Positions 5,086 through 6,779 of a stretch of DNA of 6,779 nucleotides are shown one piece after another. The position numbers were made by a program, and so were the translations under genes. Numbering within the stretch: the stretch's first letter is position 1; each line of letters starts with the position of its first letter. Under the pieces are notes generated by a model that was not told the origin of the DNA, searched no databases, and saw nothing but the letters and a program-made list of their open reading frames with translations. Source of the DNA: Alkalimonas sp. (GTDB lineage Bacteria > Pseudomonadota > Gammaproteobacteria > Enterobacterales > Alteromonadaceae); the NCBI GenBank assembly GCA_022565655.1, contig JAIUMG010000178.1:1-6779 (forward strand), read 5' to 3'.

Positions 5086-6375
5086 ATGAACGTACTGGTA
5101 GTCGGCGGCGGTGGCCGCGAACATGCACTGGCTTGGAAAGCCGCACAATCTCCTCTGGTAAGCAAAGTCTTTGTTGCCCCAGGTAATGCAGGCACGGCTT
5201 TGGAAGCTCAGCTTGAGAACCTGGCCATCGCGGCAGATGATGTCGAAGCTTTAAAAGCTTTTGCACTGGAGCATGATATTGCGCTGACCATTGTTGGCCC
5301 GGAAGCACCACTGGCGAAAGGCATTGTCGATGCCTTTCGTGCCGATAAGCTAGCGATCTTTGGCCCAACCCAGGCAGCTGCTCAGCTGGAGAGTTCTAAA
5401 GCCTTTGCCAAAGATTTTCTGGCTCGCCATCAGATCCCTACAGCCGCGTACCAAACATTCACTGACATCACACCAGCCAAAAATTACGTGCAGCAATTGG
5501 GTACCCCCATCGTCATTAAAGCCGATGGTTTAGCGGCAGGTAAAGGCGTTATTATTGCCCAAACCGAAGCTGAAGCTTTTGCAGCCATTGACGATATGCT
5601 GGCTGGCAATAAATTTGGTGATGCCGGCAGCCGGGTTGTGATTGAAGAGTTTTTAGTTGGTGAAGAAGCGTCCTTTATTGTGATGGTGGATGGTGGCCAC
5701 GCGCTGCCCTTTGCTTCATCGCAGGATCATAAAGCGCGTGATGAGGGCGATAAAGGGCCAAACACGGGTGGTATGGGCGCCTATTCACCGGCTCCGGTGG
5801 TCACTCCTGCAGTGCATGAGTGGGTAATGGATCAAGTTATCAACCCGACCGTGCAAGGCATGGCCGCTGAAAGCAATGTATTTACTGGCTTTTTGTACGC
5901 GGGCCTGATGATTGCTCCTGATGGTACGGCCAAAGTATTGGAGTTTAATTGCCGTTTTGGCGATCCGGAAACCCAACCCATTATGATGCGGTTGGAATCC
6001 GACCTGGTCGCCCTGTGTCTGGCAGCTGTAGAAGGCAAACTAGCACAAAGCGATATCAGCTTTACGTCTGAAGCGGCGCTCGGTGTGGTGCTGGCAGCAG
6101 GTGGTTACCCAGATAGTTATGCCAAAGGCCATGTCATCAACGGCCTGGAGACAGCAGACTCAGCCAAAGCCAAAGTATTTCATGCCGGCACCTCATTACA
6201 GGATGGCCAGGTACTGACCAGTGGCGGTCGGGTGCTTTGTGCGACCGCTTTGGGAGAAAATGTGACGGCAGCCCAACAAGCTGCGTATCAGCTGGTGGAT
6301 AAAATCAGCTGGCAGGATATGTTTTACCGGCAAGACATCGGTTATCGGGCGGTTAACCGAGAGAATCAACGTTGA
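5086..6375 (+). CDS. purD: Phosphoribosylamine-glycine ligase PurD (GAR synthetase)
   Basis: PurD catalyses the second step of purine synthesis, joining glycine to 5-phosphoribosylamine with ATP to give glycinamide ribonucleotide. The product is 429 residues, as in E. coli. The N-terminal domain starts MNVLVVGGGGREHALAWKAA and contains PGNAGT (32-37) and GPEAPLAKGIVDAF (71-84). The ATP-grasp domain shows SKAFAKDFLAR (104-114), IKADGLAAGKGV (144-155) and VIEEFLVGEEASF (185-197). It continues with SSQDHKARDEGDKGPNTGGM (211-230) and the metal-binding NCRFGDPETQ (288-297). The C-terminal domain ends with DIGYRAVNR. The ATG at 5086 has a weak CGGAAA ribosome site. purH, the usual upstream partner in many gammaproteobacteria, is absent; the upstream gene is the exported methyltransferase-like protein. 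I see no convincing PurR operator before it. A strong terminator follows 12 bases after the stop. Confidence 0.98.
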   Translation: MNVLVVGGGGREHALAWKAAQSPLVSKVFVAPGNAGTALEAQLENLAIAADDVEALKAFALEHDIALTIVGPEAPLAKGIVDAFRADKLAIFGPTQAAAQLESSKAFAKDFLARHQIPTAAYQTFTDITPAKNYVQQLGTPIVIKADGLAAGKGVIIAQTEAEAFAAIDDMLAGNKFGDAGSRVVIEEFLVGEEASFIVMVDGGHALPFASSQDHKARDEGDKGPNTGGMGAYSPAPVVTPAVHEWVMDQVINPTVQGMAAESNVFTGFLYAGLMIAPDGTAKVLEFNCRFGDPETQPIMMRLESDLVALCLAAVEGKLAQSDISFTSEAALGVVLAAGGYPDSYAKGHVINGLETADSAKAKVFHAGTSLQDGQVLTSGGRVLCATALGENVTAAQQAAYQLVDKISWQDMFYRQDIGYRAVNRENQR

Positions 6376-6386
6376 GTCAGACTCTC

Positions 6387-6419
6387 TAAAAAAGCCGGCA
6401 CTCAGTGCCGGCTTTTTTA
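6387..6419. terminator. Bidirectional intrinsic terminator between purD and the MAPEG gene
   Basis: A GC-rich perfect stem GCCGGCAC/GTGCCGGC (6394-6401 and 6405-6412) closes a three-base loop (TCA). It is flanked by A6 on the left and T6 on the right, so the inverted repeat is 15 bases per arm. On the plus strand it ends purD 12 bases after its stop. On the minus strand it gives the same hairpin-plus-U-tract about 70 bases after the MAPEG stop, so it can serve both convergent genes. Confidence 0.95.
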
Positions 6420-6487
6420 TAGTCATCGCTTGTCAGGTCAATTCCCGCACGACTAGCGCAAAGCATCATCTTACTTAACCAGGACGC

Positions 6488-6779
6488 TTATCCCCCCCAG
6501 ATAGCCCGGCCGACCATCGTTAAGGCCGATACCATGCCAACCATCCAAACCATCGAACGCAGGCTGGCCCAATCAAACCAATAACACAACAAATAGCCCA
6601 GGCGTGATAAGACAAACAACCAGGCCAGGATCTCCGTCATCCCATCGACCGTGCCACTGATGGCGACGGCTAACACAGCACAAGCGAAGATGATCAGTGC
6701 TTCAAAACTATTGTAATGCGCCGCATTAGCACGCTGACCAAAGCCATGCAAAGCGGCTTGCTGCTCGCGTGGATTATGG
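6488..6779 (-). CDS. MAPEG-family membrane protein (partial, N-terminus outside window)
   Basis: The visible 96 residues form the C-terminal part of a small integral membrane protein of the MAPEG type (membrane-associated proteins in eicosanoid and glutathione metabolism), usually about 130 residues. The frame is open to the right edge, so the first residues lie outside. It reads HNPREQQAALHGFGQRANAAHYNSFE in two short pieces: the NPR motif, then the RANAAHYNSFEAL pattern typical of the family. Three predicted membrane helices follow, roughly EALIIFACAVLAVAISG, ILAWLFVLSRLGYLLCYWF and MVWMVGMVSALTMVGRAIW. A TTG at 6751 could be read as a start but lies inside the conserved region, so it is not one. 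In bacteria these proteins are mostly uncharacterised; glutathione-linked activity is known only for some family members. The gene converges on purD across a shared terminator and has no visible functional tie to it. Confidence 0.85.
   Translation of the reverse strand, partial: HNPREQQAALHGFGQRANAAHYNSFEALIIFACAVLAVAISGTVDGMTEILAWLFVLSRLGYLLCYWFDWASLRSMVWMVGMVSALTMVGRAIWGG

Noticed and set aside
6749..6751. TTG start that would make the MAPEG gene a complete 87-residue protein
   Set aside because: The frame continues upstream to the window edge through the conserved NPR motif, so the gene is truncated by the window and does not begin here.
1..6779. Mobile elements, CRISPR, tRNA/rRNA, toxin-antitoxin or defence genes
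   Set aside because: The whole window was read on both strands. All long frames are housekeeping families and no direct-repeat array, transposase or RNA gene signature was seen.

Overview
The window reads as ordinary chromosomal housekeeping DNA from a gammaproteobacterium. The Isc proteins closely resemble the enterobacterial ones in length and motifs. The order trmJ-cysE-iscR-iscS-iscU-iscA, however, is the one known from Pseudomonas and related non-enteric gammaproteobacteria rather than from E. coli, where cysE lies elsewhere. The genus cannot be fixed from this sequence. I see no insertion sequence, phage gene, CRISPR array, tRNA or rRNA, and no sign of recent transfer.

Left part (1-3959, minus strand). 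Reading right to left, trmJ (tRNA 2'-O-methyltransferase) and cysE (serine acetyltransferase) share a TGATG stop/start overlap and probably form one transcript. After 113 bases comes the isc operon: iscR, iscS, iscU and the N-terminal third of iscA, which runs off the left edge. The gap before iscR holds a clear sigma70-type promoter. A near-consensus type 1 IscR operator covers its -35 and a second, half-degenerate operator abuts it. Together the genes link cysteine supply (CysE makes O-acetylserine) to sulfur mobilisation from cysteine (IscS), cluster assembly (IscU), cluster delivery (IscA) and feedback control (IscR).

Middle (3960-4245). This 286-base divergent gap lies between trmJ and a rightward gene. 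It holds a good extended -10 promoter for trmJ and a perfect -10 hexamer with a poor -35 for the rightward gene. Nothing else in it is convincing.

Right part (4246-6779). On the plus strand, a predicted exported protein with a SAM-methyltransferase fold (COG4798-like) is followed 15 bases later by purD (phosphoribosylamine-glycine ligase). purD ends at a strong symmetrical terminator. Beyond it, a convergent MAPEG-family membrane protein gene enters from the right edge with its N-terminus missing.

I found no undescribed multigene system. The items most worth a second look are the exported methyltransferase beside purD and the tandem IscR operators.
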